From a bacterium (GTDB lineage Bacteria > JAUVQV01 > DATDCY01), in assembly GCA_036524115.1 (NCBI GenBank), contig DATDCY010000012.1:26867-90866 (forward strand): a stretch of 64,000 nt of DNA, written 5' to 3'. The notes below the pieces were generated by a model, which saw only the letters and a program-made list of their open reading frames with translations, had not been told where the DNA came from and ran no database searches. The translations under genes and the position numbers were made by a program. Shown here piece after piece: positions 35,813 to 44,669 of the stretch. Positions within the stretch are counted from its first letter, which is position 1; each line of letters starts with the position of its first letter.

Positions 35813-37242
35813 TGATCTCCACGAGGACCGTGACCGATCCGGCAGAGATCGAGCGCTGGGTCCCGGCTTGTTCGGAGCTGGCGAGGACTACCCAAGCCTC
35901 CCTGTGTTCTCAGTACCTGGATGTCCCGCTGCTCTGGTGGAAGAGTTTCGCGAACGGAAGCGGGCAGGACACCTACACGGTTCGGGGCGCCAACTTCCTC
36001 GGGACGCGCAGTTGGCTCGAAGACATGTTCGTGATACTGGCGTTCGCGGGCGACGAGCTCCTCGGAGCGCTGCCGCTCGCCTCGCAGTCGGTGAAGGTGC
36101 GCGGCCGTGCCGTGCCGCGGCGCGTCGTCACGCTTCCGGGAGACTTCCAGTTGATCCCCTACATGGACCTGACGGTCGCCGCGGGCAGGCGGCGGGAGGT
36201 CATAGGGGCGCTCCTCGACACCGCGATCGACGGGCTGGGCGACGACGACCTGCTGATGCTGCAGTACCTCCCTGAAACGTCCCCGCACCTCGAGGAGATT
36301 GCCGCTCACTTGCGCGCGAAGGCGCCCGCCGGGGTTCGCTACACCGTTGCGACGACGGGGCGCAGGGGCGGCGTCTGGCCATGGAACCTGGAAATCATCG
36401 TTTCCTGCCTGAGGCAGCTGCGCGCCAGGGTGACAACGGCCGACCTCCGCGGGCATTTGGACGGGCTGCTCGAGGCGCTCGGCTCATGCCCCAGCACGTC
36501 GCTGATCCTCCCCCAGACAAGGAGGACCTTCGAAGAGAAGATTCGTGACGCCCTGGATTGCGTCAGCGCGGACGTCGGTCCGGGCGACGCGACGAGGGTT
36601 CTCCAATCTCACCTTGCGGATGCGCCGGATTACTACGGGCGCATCTCCTTGCCGAAGGACGAGGACACGTACCGGGCGTCGCTCGGCAAGGATACACGAC
36701 GGTATTTCCAGCGCTATGGCCAGGCATTCCGCGAAGCCGGGGGCTCCTTCGAGAAGATCGCGTCCGAGCGCGTGACCGAGCGTGACGTCGACGACTACCT
36801 GGCCCTGCACGACAGCCGCTGGCGCGGCGACTCCGCCGTCTTGAAGAACGAGCGCTTGTATCGATTCCATCGCGATCTGTGCGCCCGGCTTGCAGCCAAA
36901 GGATTTCTCTCGCTCTTCTTCGCCGTGTATCGCGGCGCGAGGATTGCCGTTCACTCCTGCATCGACATCTGCGGGCGGCGCGAGGGCTACATGATCGGCA
37001 GGGACCCGGGCTTCGAGGAAACGAGGGCCGGCCGCCTGCTGTATTTTGAGACGATTCGGGACGCCATCGCCAGCGGGTATCGCACCTACGAGATGGGGCG
37101 GGTCTGGTTTGCCTACAAGGCGAGTTTCACCAGGGAGAGCGCCTTGACCAGGAACGTCTTCGTTTCGAAAGCGGGAACCGCACCCGATCTCAACGGGATA
37201 TTTGGCGGCTACGAATGCATGCTGGCGGTGAGCGAGGCGTGA
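35812..37242 (+). CDS. GNAT/FemAB-like acyltransferase (CelD/BioF2 type)
   Basis: 476 residues. A tandem GNAT arrangement resembling CelD/BioF2-like EPS proteins: EDMFVILAFAGDELLGALPL in the first half, SLGKDTRRYFQRYGQAF, LHDSRWRGDSAV, LFFAVYRGARIAVHSCIDI and YEMGRVWFAYKASFTRE in the second. Start ATG 35812 overlaps the decarboxylase stop. The protein is longer than the FemAB-like one encoded at 29937 and not closely similar. Likely transfers an acyl or aminoacyl group to the EPS; donor and acceptor are unknown. Confidence 0.75.
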   Translation: MISTRTVTDPAEIERWVPACSELARTTQASLCSQYLDVPLLWWKSFANGSGQDTYTVRGANFLGTRSWLEDMFVILAFAGDELLGALPLASQSVKVRGRAVPRRVVTLPGDFQLIPYMDLTVAAGRRREVIGALLDTAIDGLGDDDLLMLQYLPETSPHLEEIAAHLRAKAPAGVRYTVATTGRRGGVWPWNLEIIVSCLRQLRARVTTADLRGHLDGLLEALGSCPSTSLILPQTRRTFEEKIRDALDCVSADVGPGDATRVLQSHLADAPDYYGRISLPKDEDTYRASLGKDTRRYFQRYGQAFREAGGSFEKIASERVTERDVDDYLALHDSRWRGDSAVLKNERLYRFHRDLCARLAAKGFLSLFFAVYRGARIAVHSCIDICGRREGYMIGRDPGFEETRAGRLLYFETIRDAIASGYRTYEMGRVWFAYKASFTRESALTRNVFVSKAGTAPDLNGIFGGYECMLAVSEA

Positions 37243-37282
37243 CGCATTCCATGTGCCGAAGGGTATGCGCACGAGGAAGGTC

Positions 37283-38305
37283 ATGACCGGAAGCGGCGTG
37301 AGCGTGATCATGCCCACGTTCAACAGGGCGCAGTTCATCCCACGGGCCATCGCATCGTGCCTCGGTCAGCTCGAGGAAGGCGACGAGCTGATCATTGTCG
37401 ATGATGGGTCCACGGATGAAACGGAGAGAGTGGTTGCGGAGTTCCGGAACCGATGTCGTTACATCAAGAGCGAGAACCGCGGGGCCGGGAGAGCGAGGAA
37501 CATCGGGCTCGACGCGGCAAGCGGCAGCCTCGTGGGTTTCATTGACTCCGACGACGAGTGGACACCCGGCAAGTTGAAGATTCAACGCGAGTTCATGCGC
37601 CGAATGCCAGAGGTTGCGTACTGCTTCAGCGACTTTCGTGTTGTGGAGGAAGCGACGGGGCGCGAGCACGGAGCCGGCGTGGTGGCATGGTCGCTCGACC
37701 GCCGGCCTTGGGAGCAGATTCTCGGCGCGGGAAGGCCGGTCTCGTCGGTGATGGACCTCCCGCGGGGGGTGCCCGACTTCAGCTTCCATGTCGGCAGCAT
37801 GTATCTGAACGAGTTGTCCGCCAACTACATCAACGTAAACACCCTGCTCGTGCGAAGGGGCGCGAGGACCAGGGACGTTCGTTTCGCCGAGGATACGCCG
37901 ACCTACGAGGACTGGGAGTACTTCGGGGCGCTCTCGGGGCGGGGCGCGGGGGCCTATCTCGACGTCGAGACTGCGTGCCAGCACAATCACGGCGGGCAAC
38001 GGCTCACCGACGCCCACATCACGGAATGCGCGCGTGCCCGCGTCCGGATCATGCAGAGAGTCTGGGGCAGCGACCGCAGTTTCCTGGCGGACAATGGGCG
38101 AATCTACCAGAAGGTCCTGGACGAGCAGAACCTCCTCGCGGCGAAGGGCCTCCTGGCGCGAGGCGAAGTCGCCGCGGCGAAAGCGCACCTTCGCTCGATG
38201 GAGCGGCCGCCCGTTGTGTATCGACTGATTTCCCGGTTGCCGGACGCGACGGTGCGTGGGCTGACGCGCACCTACAAGTGCTCCAAGGGGTGGCTGTCCA
38301 CGTGA
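37283..38305 (+). CDS. Family 2 glycosyltransferase
   Basis: 340 residues. GT-A fold: VSVIMPTFNRAQFIPRAI at the start, IIVDDGSTDET near 42, and the DXD-type motif FIDSDDEW near 86. The start is ATG 37283, with GAGG 6 bases upstream; GTG 37253 or ATG 37265 are less well placed. No transmembrane helices, so it works at the inner face of the membrane on a lipid-linked sugar. It ends overlapping xrtA (GTGA). Confidence 0.85.
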   Translation: MTGSGVSVIMPTFNRAQFIPRAIASCLGQLEEGDELIIVDDGSTDETERVVAEFRNRCRYIKSENRGAGRARNIGLDAASGSLVGFIDSDDEWTPGKLKIQREFMRRMPEVAYCFSDFRVVEEATGREHGAGVVAWSLDRRPWEQILGAGRPVSSVMDLPRGVPDFSFHVGSMYLNELSANYINVNTLLVRRGARTRDVRFAEDTPTYEDWEYFGALSGRGAGAYLDVETACQHNHGGQRLTDAHITECARARVRIMQRVWGSDRSFLADNGRIYQKVLDEQNLLAAKGLLARGEVAAAKAHLRSMERPPVVYRLISRLPDATVRGLTRTYKCSKGWLST

Positions 38306-39810
38306 GCGACGATCTGCGGCGGGCGAAGGTGGCGGCTCTCGCCGTTGTAGCGGCGTATCTGGCGACCGTTGCACCGGTTCTCGTCGGCCTGGTGCATACG
38401 TGGCTGAGCCAGGACGAGTATGCGCACGGTTTCCTGATCCCCTTGATCAGCGGCTACCTCGTCTACTCTCAGCGGGAGCGGCTGCGGTCGATCGGCATCA
38501 GGCCAATGCCGGTGGTCGGACTTGCCGCCCTTGTTGTCGGCTGCCTGGTCTTCCTGCTCGGACAACGGGGCGGCATCGTGACGGTGGAGCGCATCTCTGT
38601 CATCCTGATGCTCATGGCGTCGATCCTGCTGCTTCTCGGGTATGAGTTCTTCCGCGCGCTTCTTCTGCCGCTTCTGTACCTGTTCTTCATGATCCCGATT
38701 CTCGATCTCTCCGCCAATGCGATCCACTGGCCGTTCCAACTGGTCACCGCGACGATCGCCGCAAAGGCTCTCGCATTGTTCGGGGTCCCCGTCTTGCAGT
38801 CGCAGCAGTACCTGCACTTGCCAAGCATCACGCTGGAAGTGGCGAATCTCTGCAGCGGCGCTCGGTTCTTCATCTCGATCGTCGCCATCGGCATTCCCCT
38901 GGCATACTTCACACAGCGGACCTTCCTGCGCCGGGCGGCCCTTCTGGGGTTTGCGATCTTGATCAGCATCGTCACCAACGGCGTCCGGGTCACCCTGATC
39001 GGGGTCTGGGCGTACTACTTCAATACGACCGCCGATATTCACGGGCCGGCCCACGTTCTGCAAGGGCTCTTTGTCTCCGTCGTTGGGTACGTGGTCCTCT
39101 TCGCGGTGGCGATTGCGTATTCCGAGAGCCGCCCGCGAGAAGCCGGTTCGGCGAAGGCCGGGTTCAGCGCAAAGCCGACGAACGGCCGCATCAACGAGGT
39201 GGTCAGGGCAAGTGCCGCTGCCCTGGTTGCTCTTGGCTTCGTCTTCGTCTACGCCTACGTGGTTCCCCTGCGCGACGTTGCTGAGCCGAATGCCGGCAAC
39301 CGACTGTCCCCGTCCTTCGGCACCTGGGATATCCGCAGCGCAGAAAGCAGTCAGATGTTGCCGGGGGCCGACCATGAACTAAACGTCACGTATCGCAGCG
39401 AAGACGGGAGGAGCGTCGGTGTCTATCGGGGGTATTTCGCCTCCCAGAGGCAGGGGAAGGAATGCATCGAATCCGGGTCCAAGTGGGGCGCGCAGCGCGG
39501 CGAACTGTTGCGGCTTCGCCTGCCGGAAGGAGGAACCGCCGAGGTCAATGCGGCAACGTACATCGACGGGTCCCAGGAGTATCTCGCGCTGTACTGGTAC
39601 GAGCTGGACGGCCGGACATTTGCCCGGAGAGGCGAGGTCAAGCTTCGGACGGCGCTCAACGGGGTGCTGCGCAACAGAAACAACGGCGCGGTCGTGGTCG
39701 TCTATCGTCACATCGACAATGCAGGGGAGCGCGCGCCGGCGACTGCGGAGCTCTCCGACTTTGTGAGCCGGTCGGGCCTCCTCCGCGCGCGGGCGGGTGA
39801 GACGTCATGA
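38302..39810 (+). CDS. xrtA: Exosortase A with fused EpsI domain
   Basis: 502 residues from GTG 38302, overlapping the preceding stop. About eight membrane helices in the first 280 residues, with YAHGFLIPLISGYLV near 40. The transpeptidase-like catalytic set is present: Cys184 in NLCSGARFF, Arg229 in TNGVRVTLIG and His251 in GPAHVLQG. After residue 300 comes an EpsI/DUF3485 domain (LSPSFGTWD, YRSEDGRSVGVYRGYF, LYWYELDGR). XrtA recognises PEP-CTERM tails and processes them at the inner membrane, probably linking proteins to a surface carbohydrate. It is the last gene of the conserved high-GC block. Confidence 0.93.
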   Translation: MSDDLRRAKVAALAVVAAYLATVAPVLVGLVHTWLSQDEYAHGFLIPLISGYLVYSQRERLRSIGIRPMPVVGLAALVVGCLVFLLGQRGGIVTVERISVILMLMASILLLLGYEFFRALLLPLLYLFFMIPILDLSANAIHWPFQLVTATIAAKALALFGVPVLQSQQYLHLPSITLEVANLCSGARFFISIVAIGIPLAYFTQRTFLRRAALLGFAILISIVTNGVRVTLIGVWAYYFNTTADIHGPAHVLQGLFVSVVGYVVLFAVAIAYSESRPREAGSAKAGFSAKPTNGRINEVVRASAAALVALGFVFVYAYVVPLRDVAEPNAGNRLSPSFGTWDIRSAESSQMLPGADHELNVTYRSEDGRSVGVYRGYFASQRQGKECIESGSKWGAQRGELLRLRLPEGGTAEVNAATYIDGSQEYLALYWYELDGRTFARRGEVKLRTALNGVLRNRNNGAVVVVYRHIDNAGERAPATAELSDFVSRSGLLRARAGETS

Positions 39811-40004
39811 TCGTCGAGGCCTTGGCGCGTCACATGGATGCCCGCAAGGAACTCCGCCTTGCCCGCCTAATTGCTCTTGGCCTTAAAGTCCTCACGCACG
39901 TCTGTGTCGAAGGCCCTCCTGTGTGTCATCCTGTCGCAGGATGCTTCAATGTTCTGCCAAGTGTGCCCGCGAAAGAGTCGAGATGCATCGTGACGGACGT
40001 CTAA
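39807..40004 (+). CDS. Small unidentified ORF after xrtA (uncertain)
   Basis: 65 residues. Its ATG overlaps the xrtA stop (ATGA) and GGTGAG lies upstream, which would allow coupled translation. The product (MIVEALARHMDARKELRLAR at the start, Cys-containing second half) matches no family known to me. GC content falls inside it. It may be the broken start of a gene lost when the variable cassette was exchanged, or chance. Confidence 0.25.
   Translation: MIVEALARHMDARKELRLARLIALGLKVLTHVCVEGPPVCHPVAGCFNVLPSVPAKESRCIVTDV
39927..39943. other. Perfect hairpin at the GC-shift junction
   Basis: CATCCTG TCG CAGGATG, a 7-bp stem with a 3-base loop, 66 bases before the first gene of the AT-richer cassette. 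There is no U tract, so it is not an intrinsic terminator. The 198 bases between xrtA and the GT4 gene hold nothing else I recognise. Confidence 0.4.
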
Positions 40005-40008
40005 GCCG

Positions 40009-41205
40009 ATGAAGAGAATCTTGTATATCGAGGGCAACCGGGACGGGACTGTTGGCGGCTCGTACTACAGTCTCCTCTATCTCATCCAGGGTCTCGATAG
40101 ATCAAAGTATGAGCCTCACGTGCTCTTCTTCGAGTCGAATCGTTTGATTCCTGAGTTCGCGAAGGTTGCTGTCAGCGTCAGGGTCGAGGACCTACGGGCG
40201 TCGAACAGCGATTGCTGCGGCTCGCTTGTCGACGTTTTGAGGTGGCCTTATGAGTTGCTCGTTGACGTGATCGCCCGGCAGCCGCGGATAGGCCGAATCA
40301 TAAGAGAGGTTCGGCCCGATCTAGTTCACCTCAACAACGGCTACTCCGGCATGCACGATTGGATGCTCGCCTGTCGTCTCAATGGCCTGAGGATCATCGC
40401 GCACGACCGCGGGACGAGTTGCCCGTGCAGCCTGCGGACGAGGATGCTTGTGAGGTTGCTGGACGCGGTCATCTGCGTCAGCGAGAGCTTCCGAGACAAC
40501 GCGGTGCGCCAGGGATTGAGGGTGCCATTCTATCGCGTCTACAATGGACTGGATGTGCATGTGTCGTCGTTAAAGCACGCCGATACCAGTTCCGCAGAGG
40601 TGCGGCGGAGCCTCGGTGTCTCTGAAGGACGGGTGGTCCTCGGGATGGTGGGGAACATACTCAGGTGGAAGGGCCAAGCAGTAGTGCTGCGGGCGCTTCG
40701 CACCATCGTGAGAAATCATCCTGATGTGGTCTGTGTGTTCGTTGGGGACGTACCGCGGGGCGAAGAGGAATACAAACGCGAACTCGAGGAATATGTTCTA
40801 GCCCATGGTCTTCAAGATCACGTTGTCTTTGCCGGCTACAGGAAGGACGTGGCCGATGTCCTCCAGACTGTAAGCGTGTTGGTTCACGCGTCTATCTCGC
40901 CAGAGCCTTTTGGGCGCGTGATTCTCGAGGGTATGGCGGCAGGCAAACCTGTTGTCGGGACGGATGCGGGCGGTGCCGCGGAAATCATAGTGAATGGGCA
41001 GACGGGTCTATTAGTGCCGATGGACGACGCGCCGGCGCTGGCCGAGGCATTGGACAGCTTGCTGCGCGACCCTGCTAGGGCTATTGAGATGGGGAGAAGG
41101 GGCAGGAGGCGAGTGATCGAGGATTTCAGTGCCGCGCGAATGGTCGGGGAAACGGAGCGGGTGTACGACAAGGTGTTTGCGTCCCGGCGCAACGTCCTTC
41201 TCTAG
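40009..41205 (+). CDS. Family 4 glycosyltransferase
   Basis: 398 residues, GT-B fold. N-terminal acceptor domain (RILYIEGNRDGTVGGSYYSL, then LVHLNNGYSGMHDW) and C-terminal donor domain with GMVGNILRWKGQAVVLRAL near 215. The E-x7-E region is PEPFGRVILEGMAAGKPVV near 300 and VGTDAGGAAEII follows. It adds a sugar to the EPS repeat unit at the cytoplasmic face. It is the first gene of the AT-richer block; base composition differs visibly from xrtA. Confidence 0.87.
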   Translation: MKRILYIEGNRDGTVGGSYYSLLYLIQGLDRSKYEPHVLFFESNRLIPEFAKVAVSVRVEDLRASNSDCCGSLVDVLRWPYELLVDVIARQPRIGRIIREVRPDLVHLNNGYSGMHDWMLACRLNGLRIIAHDRGTSCPCSLRTRMLVRLLDAVICVSESFRDNAVRQGLRVPFYRVYNGLDVHVSSLKHADTSSAEVRRSLGVSEGRVVLGMVGNILRWKGQAVVLRALRTIVRNHPDVVCVFVGDVPRGEEEYKRELEEYVLAHGLQDHVVFAGYRKDVADVLQTVSVLVHASISPEPFGRVILEGMAAGKPVVGTDAGGAAEIIVNGQTGLLVPMDDAPALAEALDSLLRDPARAIEMGRRGRRRVIEDFSAARMVGETERVYDKVFASRRNVLL

Positions 41206-41382
41206 CGAAGGACCAGCGTCATGTGTCCGAGTCGGGTACGAGGCGCGAATCGGCGACGCGTACGCATCTGCATGATGAGTCCAATCCCGATGCGCGTCGT
41301 TCTTGGGTCGGCGCGTTCTTGGTGTCGACTAAGGGAGCGGCACGGTGTGAAGCGCGCGGGCACGGCGTTAGGAGGCTGGTGA
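41206..41382 (+). other. Non-coding gap between GT4 and acetyltransferase genes
   Basis: 177 bases with no supported gene. A TAGGAGG ribosome site at its end serves the following ATG. A short open stretch (MMSPIPMRVVLGSARSW) may be a remnant but matches nothing I know. Confidence 0.4.
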
Positions 41383-41970
41383 ATGTTTAGGCGAATTGCG
41401 AGATGCGTTAGGACTTATCGGAAGAGGCGGCATATCGAACTTCTGCAGCGCCGAGGAATGAAGCTGGGCACAAATGTTCAGATTGAAGGCGACTGCTTCT
41501 TCGATCCTTCTCACTGCTTTCTCATCGAGATCGAAGATCATTGTGCGTTGGCGCCAAACGTCAAGCTCATAGCGCACGATGGCAGTATGTATCGGTTTCT
41601 TGGCGCGACAAGAATTGGACGGATCCGGCTGCGTCGAAATTGTCTAATTGGTGACTCCACGATCATATTGCCCGGCGTGACCATCGGCGAGAATTCTATA
41701 GTGGGGTCCGGTTCCGTTGTGGTGAAAGATGTGCCGCCCAATGTAGTGGCAGCGGGAAATCCTGCCAAGGTAATTTGCGGTCTTGAGGAATTCCTCGCCA
41801 AGCACCGGCGAAATCTGGAAAGCTCTAGAAGGTTCGGCGAAGAAGAATACGGCATTCGGTTCATTACAGACGAGAAGCGAAACGAGATGCTTAGATATCT
41901 GGCGGATAACCCCATCGCCTACATGGAGGGATTCACACCAGACATCTCCATGCTCAACAAGCGGACATGA
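41383..41970 (+). CDS. Hexapeptide-repeat acyltransferase
   Basis: 195 residues. Left-handed beta-helix repeats: [53 protein letters not shown], then the typical exit [14 protein letters not shown]. The catalytic His is probably in [12 protein letters not shown]. Family members (maltose/serine O-acetyltransferase type) acetylate sugars from acetyl-CoA. TAGGAGG lies 7 bases before the ATG. Likely O- or N-acetylates an EPS sugar precursor. Confidence 0.88.
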   Translation: MFRRIARCVRTYRKRRHIELLQRRGMKLGTNVQIEGDCFFDPSHCFLIEIEDHCALAPNVKLIAHDGSMYRFLGATRIGRIRLRRNCLIGDSTIILPGVTIGENSIVGSGSVVVKDVPPNVVAAGNPAKVICGLEEFLAKHRRNLESSRRFGEEEYGIRFITDEKRNEMLRYLADNPIAYMEGFTPDISMLNKRT

Positions 41971-41997
41971 AGTCCTTTGAGTCTGAGGCAAGGTGAC

Positions 41998-43113
41998 TTG
42001 AGTCTTCGCATCATTCAGGTAAGCCACGACCTAAACATAGGGGGTCTGCAACGGGTAGTTGTCAATCTCGCCAAGGCCTTTCGAGAGCGCGGCTGCAACG
42101 TGTCAGTGCTTGTCCTACGTGAGCGTGGACCTCTTGCTGAGGAACTGAACCGGAGCGGCGTGGATGTCCTCACGTTGCCTGGGGGCCGTAGGGTCGACTA
42201 CCTGTCCTTAATGAAGATTTCTCGAATCATCAAGGAACAGAAACCGCACGTCGTACATACGCACAATACACAACCGTTCATAGAGGGAGGCTTAGCGGCC
42301 CTGATATGTAGAGTCCCAGTGATAGTTCACACGGACCACGCCCGATGTTATCCGGACAAACGTCGTTACATGCTAATGGAGCGTCTGTTATCAAGACATG
42401 TGAACCGAATCGTTGCGGTGTCTGACCACACGAGGGACGATCTCATCCGCTACTGCGGAATATCGGGGAAGAACATTCGAGTTATTCACAATGGCATTGA
42501 CGGGACATGGAGCAGCGGACCAGTGGGGCGACTACAGAAGCTGAACGAGCTTGGGCTTCGTCCCACGGATGGGCCCCTCATCGGTCTTGGGGTGAGGCTT
42601 TGCTCCCAGAAGGGCGTAGGCTACCTGATCAAGGCGATGCAGTTAGTTGTCAAAGAGTTCCCAAAGGCGACACTCCTGATTGCCGGCGATGGGGAACTCC
42701 GAAGTCAGTTGGACTGTGAGGCGAAACAATTGGACCTGGATGAGAATGTTCACTTTGTGGGTCCCCGACTGGACATGCCGGAGATTCTGCGAATTCTGGA
42801 CATCTATGTGCTGCCTTCACTCTGGGAGGGTCTCCCTCTGGTCCTTCTTGAGGCGATGGCGGCAGCGTTGCCGGTCGTTGCCACCGATGTGGGAGGGAAT
42901 CGTGAGGTGGTTCGCGATGGACGCAACGGTTTCCTTGTCCAGCCCTGTGATTCGCCCGCCCTGGCCAAGGCTCTCCTGAACTTAATAGCGGATGCAGACA
43001 TGAGGGCATCATTTGGCGAGCAGTCTCGTGAGATCTTTGAATCGGAATTTGCGCTACCACGTATGGTCGAAAATTACGAGAAGCTCTACCTGGAATGCCT
43101 CGGGCGTCGCTAG
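41998..43113 (+). CDS. Family 4 glycosyltransferase
   Basis: 371 residues from TTG 41998 (LSLRIIQVSHDLNIGG, the usual N-terminus of the family), with GAGG 9 bases upstream. The frame is also open from TTG 41977. GT-B features: HTHNTQPFIEGGLAA, VIHNGIDG, GLGVRLCSQKGVGYLIKAM near 190 and SLWEGLPLVLLEAMAAALPVV near 275. Retaining glycosyltransferase for the EPS repeat unit. The flippase gene follows after 15 bases. Confidence 0.85.
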   Translation: MSLRIIQVSHDLNIGGLQRVVVNLAKAFRERGCNVSVLVLRERGPLAEELNRSGVDVLTLPGGRRVDYLSLMKISRIIKEQKPHVVHTHNTQPFIEGGLAALICRVPVIVHTDHARCYPDKRRYMLMERLLSRHVNRIVAVSDHTRDDLIRYCGISGKNIRVIHNGIDGTWSSGPVGRLQKLNELGLRPTDGPLIGLGVRLCSQKGVGYLIKAMQLVVKEFPKATLLIAGDGELRSQLDCEAKQLDLDENVHFVGPRLDMPEILRILDIYVLPSLWEGLPLVLLEAMAAALPVVATDVGGNREVVRDGRNGFLVQPCDSPALAKALLNLIADADMRASFGEQSREIFESEFALPRMVENYEKLYLECLGRR

Positions 43114-43128
43114 GCAGAAGGTATTCTC

Positions 43129-44613
43129 GTGTCGATGACTCATCGGGCCTTGAAGGAAGGAGCCTGGTATGGCGGTCTCCGCGTAGTCTCTCAAGCGTGC
43201 TCGTGGGCGGTGACGATCGCCATAGCACGTATTCTTCGCCCAACAGACTATGGGCTGGTCGCAATGGCGACCGTCCTTACGGGGTACATCGAAATCTTTA
43301 ACGAGATGGGACTTGGTGCGGCGATTGTTCAGCGAAAGCAGGTGACTGAGGAGGAACTCTCAAGTGTGTTCTGGTTCACCCTGCTCACCGGGTTCCTTTT
43401 CGCCTTGGCGGCGTGGCTTCTCGCCTACCCAACCGCCAAGTTATTCGCCGAGCCAAGGCTGGTTGCAATTACACGAACATGCGCGCTGTTGTTTGTCATA
43501 AGTTCGATGACGTCTGTTCCTTATAGCCTTCTTCAACGTGAAGTGCGGTTTCGAGAGATTGGACTAATTGGGTTGATAGCGTCCCTAGTCCAGACCTCGG
43601 CGATGCTTGCGATGGCGATCATGGGCTTTGGGGTATGGACGCTCGTCGGCGGTCAGGTCATCCAGCGGACGATGACTTCGGTCCTGAGCTTCTGGAGATC
43701 ATCCTGGTGGCCTAAGCTTCATTTTCGGCTTATCGAGACGCGACAGATGCTATACTTTGGACTGAATATTGCAGCGTCGCGGTCGGTCTTCTATCTCTTT
43801 CAGCGATCAGACCAGTTCATCATAGGTAAAGTCTTCAACGCAATGCTGCTCGGTCTCTATTCACTTGCGTTTCAGTTGGCAAGCATTCCCACGGACAAGG
43901 TGGTATCCATCGTGCAGCAAGTGTCCTTTCCGGTATTCTCGAGGATGCAAGGCAATCCGGATGAGTCGAGGCGACTCTACTTGAAGCTGAATTACTACAT
44001 CGCGCTGGGAGTCACACCCGTCTACGCCGCGGGGCTACTATTTGCGGATCCGCTCATTCCAATCTTGCTGGGCGAGAAGTGGCGGTCCATCATCCCGCTT
44101 TTTCGGATGCTGTGCGTTATGAACTTCTTTTTGAATATCAGCGATCTTAACAACACTGTTCATACGGCGCAGGGGAGGCCACGGTGGCGGCTCTACTATA
44201 TGCTAGTATCGGTAACGGTAATGCCGGCGCTCATCCTGGTGGCGGCACTCTATGGGTTCGAATTTGTAGGGATTCCATGGATCACGGTCTTTCCGTTGAT
44301 CTGTGTTGGCTGGATACTGATTAGCTTGAGAAAACTGGAGATCAGGTATGGAGAGTATCTGCGAATCTTTGCGGTTCCATCGGGCGCGACGATGGCCATG
44401 GCCACAGGCGTCTTTGTTCTTAGGAAGCTGCCGGGATGGCCTGGTTCGCGTCCTTACGGCGGCGCCGCTGTGTTGGCGATTGAGATACTTTTCGCCGGTG
44501 CTATCTTTTTGGTTACCGTTGCCGTTACCGATAGGCGGGCATTCGACGGGATGATGGCCCTCGTCCGTCCTAAGCTGGAACGAACGCCACCGGAAGAGGC
44601 CGACGCGGGCTAG
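43129..44613 (+). CDS. Wzx-like polysaccharide flippase (MOP/PST family)
   Basis: 494 residues with about 12-14 hydrophobic helices. Start GTG 43129 with AGAAGG upstream (ATG 43135 alternative). The N-terminus ALKEGAWYGGLRVVSQAC, then ILRPTDYGLVAMATVLTGYI and FNEMGLGAAIVQRKQVTEEE, is typical of polysaccharide transporters of the RfbX/MOP group. It flips the undecaprenyl-linked repeat unit to the periplasmic face, so the EPS is probably made by a Wzx/Wzy-dependent route together with the Wzy-like protein encoded at 45964. Confidence 0.88.
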   Translation: MSMTHRALKEGAWYGGLRVVSQACSWAVTIAIARILRPTDYGLVAMATVLTGYIEIFNEMGLGAAIVQRKQVTEEELSSVFWFTLLTGFLFALAAWLLAYPTAKLFAEPRLVAITRTCALLFVISSMTSVPYSLLQREVRFREIGLIGLIASLVQTSAMLAMAIMGFGVWTLVGGQVIQRTMTSVLSFWRSSWWPKLHFRLIETRQMLYFGLNIAASRSVFYLFQRSDQFIIGKVFNAMLLGLYSLAFQLASIPTDKVVSIVQQVSFPVFSRMQGNPDESRRLYLKLNYYIALGVTPVYAAGLLFADPLIPILLGEKWRSIIPLFRMLCVMNFFLNISDLNNTVHTAQGRPRWRLYYMLVSVTVMPALILVAALYGFEFVGIPWITVFPLICVGWILISLRKLEIRYGEYLRIFAVPSGATMAMATGVFVLRKLPGWPGSRPYGGAAVLAIEILFAGAIFLVTVAVTDRRAFDGMMALVRPKLERTPPEEADAG

Positions 44614-44669
44614 TGTAGTGTTCCACAACACTGGCAGGAAGCAAGGATATAGGAAGAGCGGAGCGCTTC

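Noticed and set aside
39990-40003. GTGACGGACGTCTA resembling the CRP-type sites
   Set aside because: The second half site fails at two positions and the site lies directly before a start codon with no -10 element.
44617-44632. Hairpin AGTGTT CCAC AACACT after the flippase gene
   Set aside because: Short stem and no U tract; the next gene starts 38 bases later and is probably co-transcribed.
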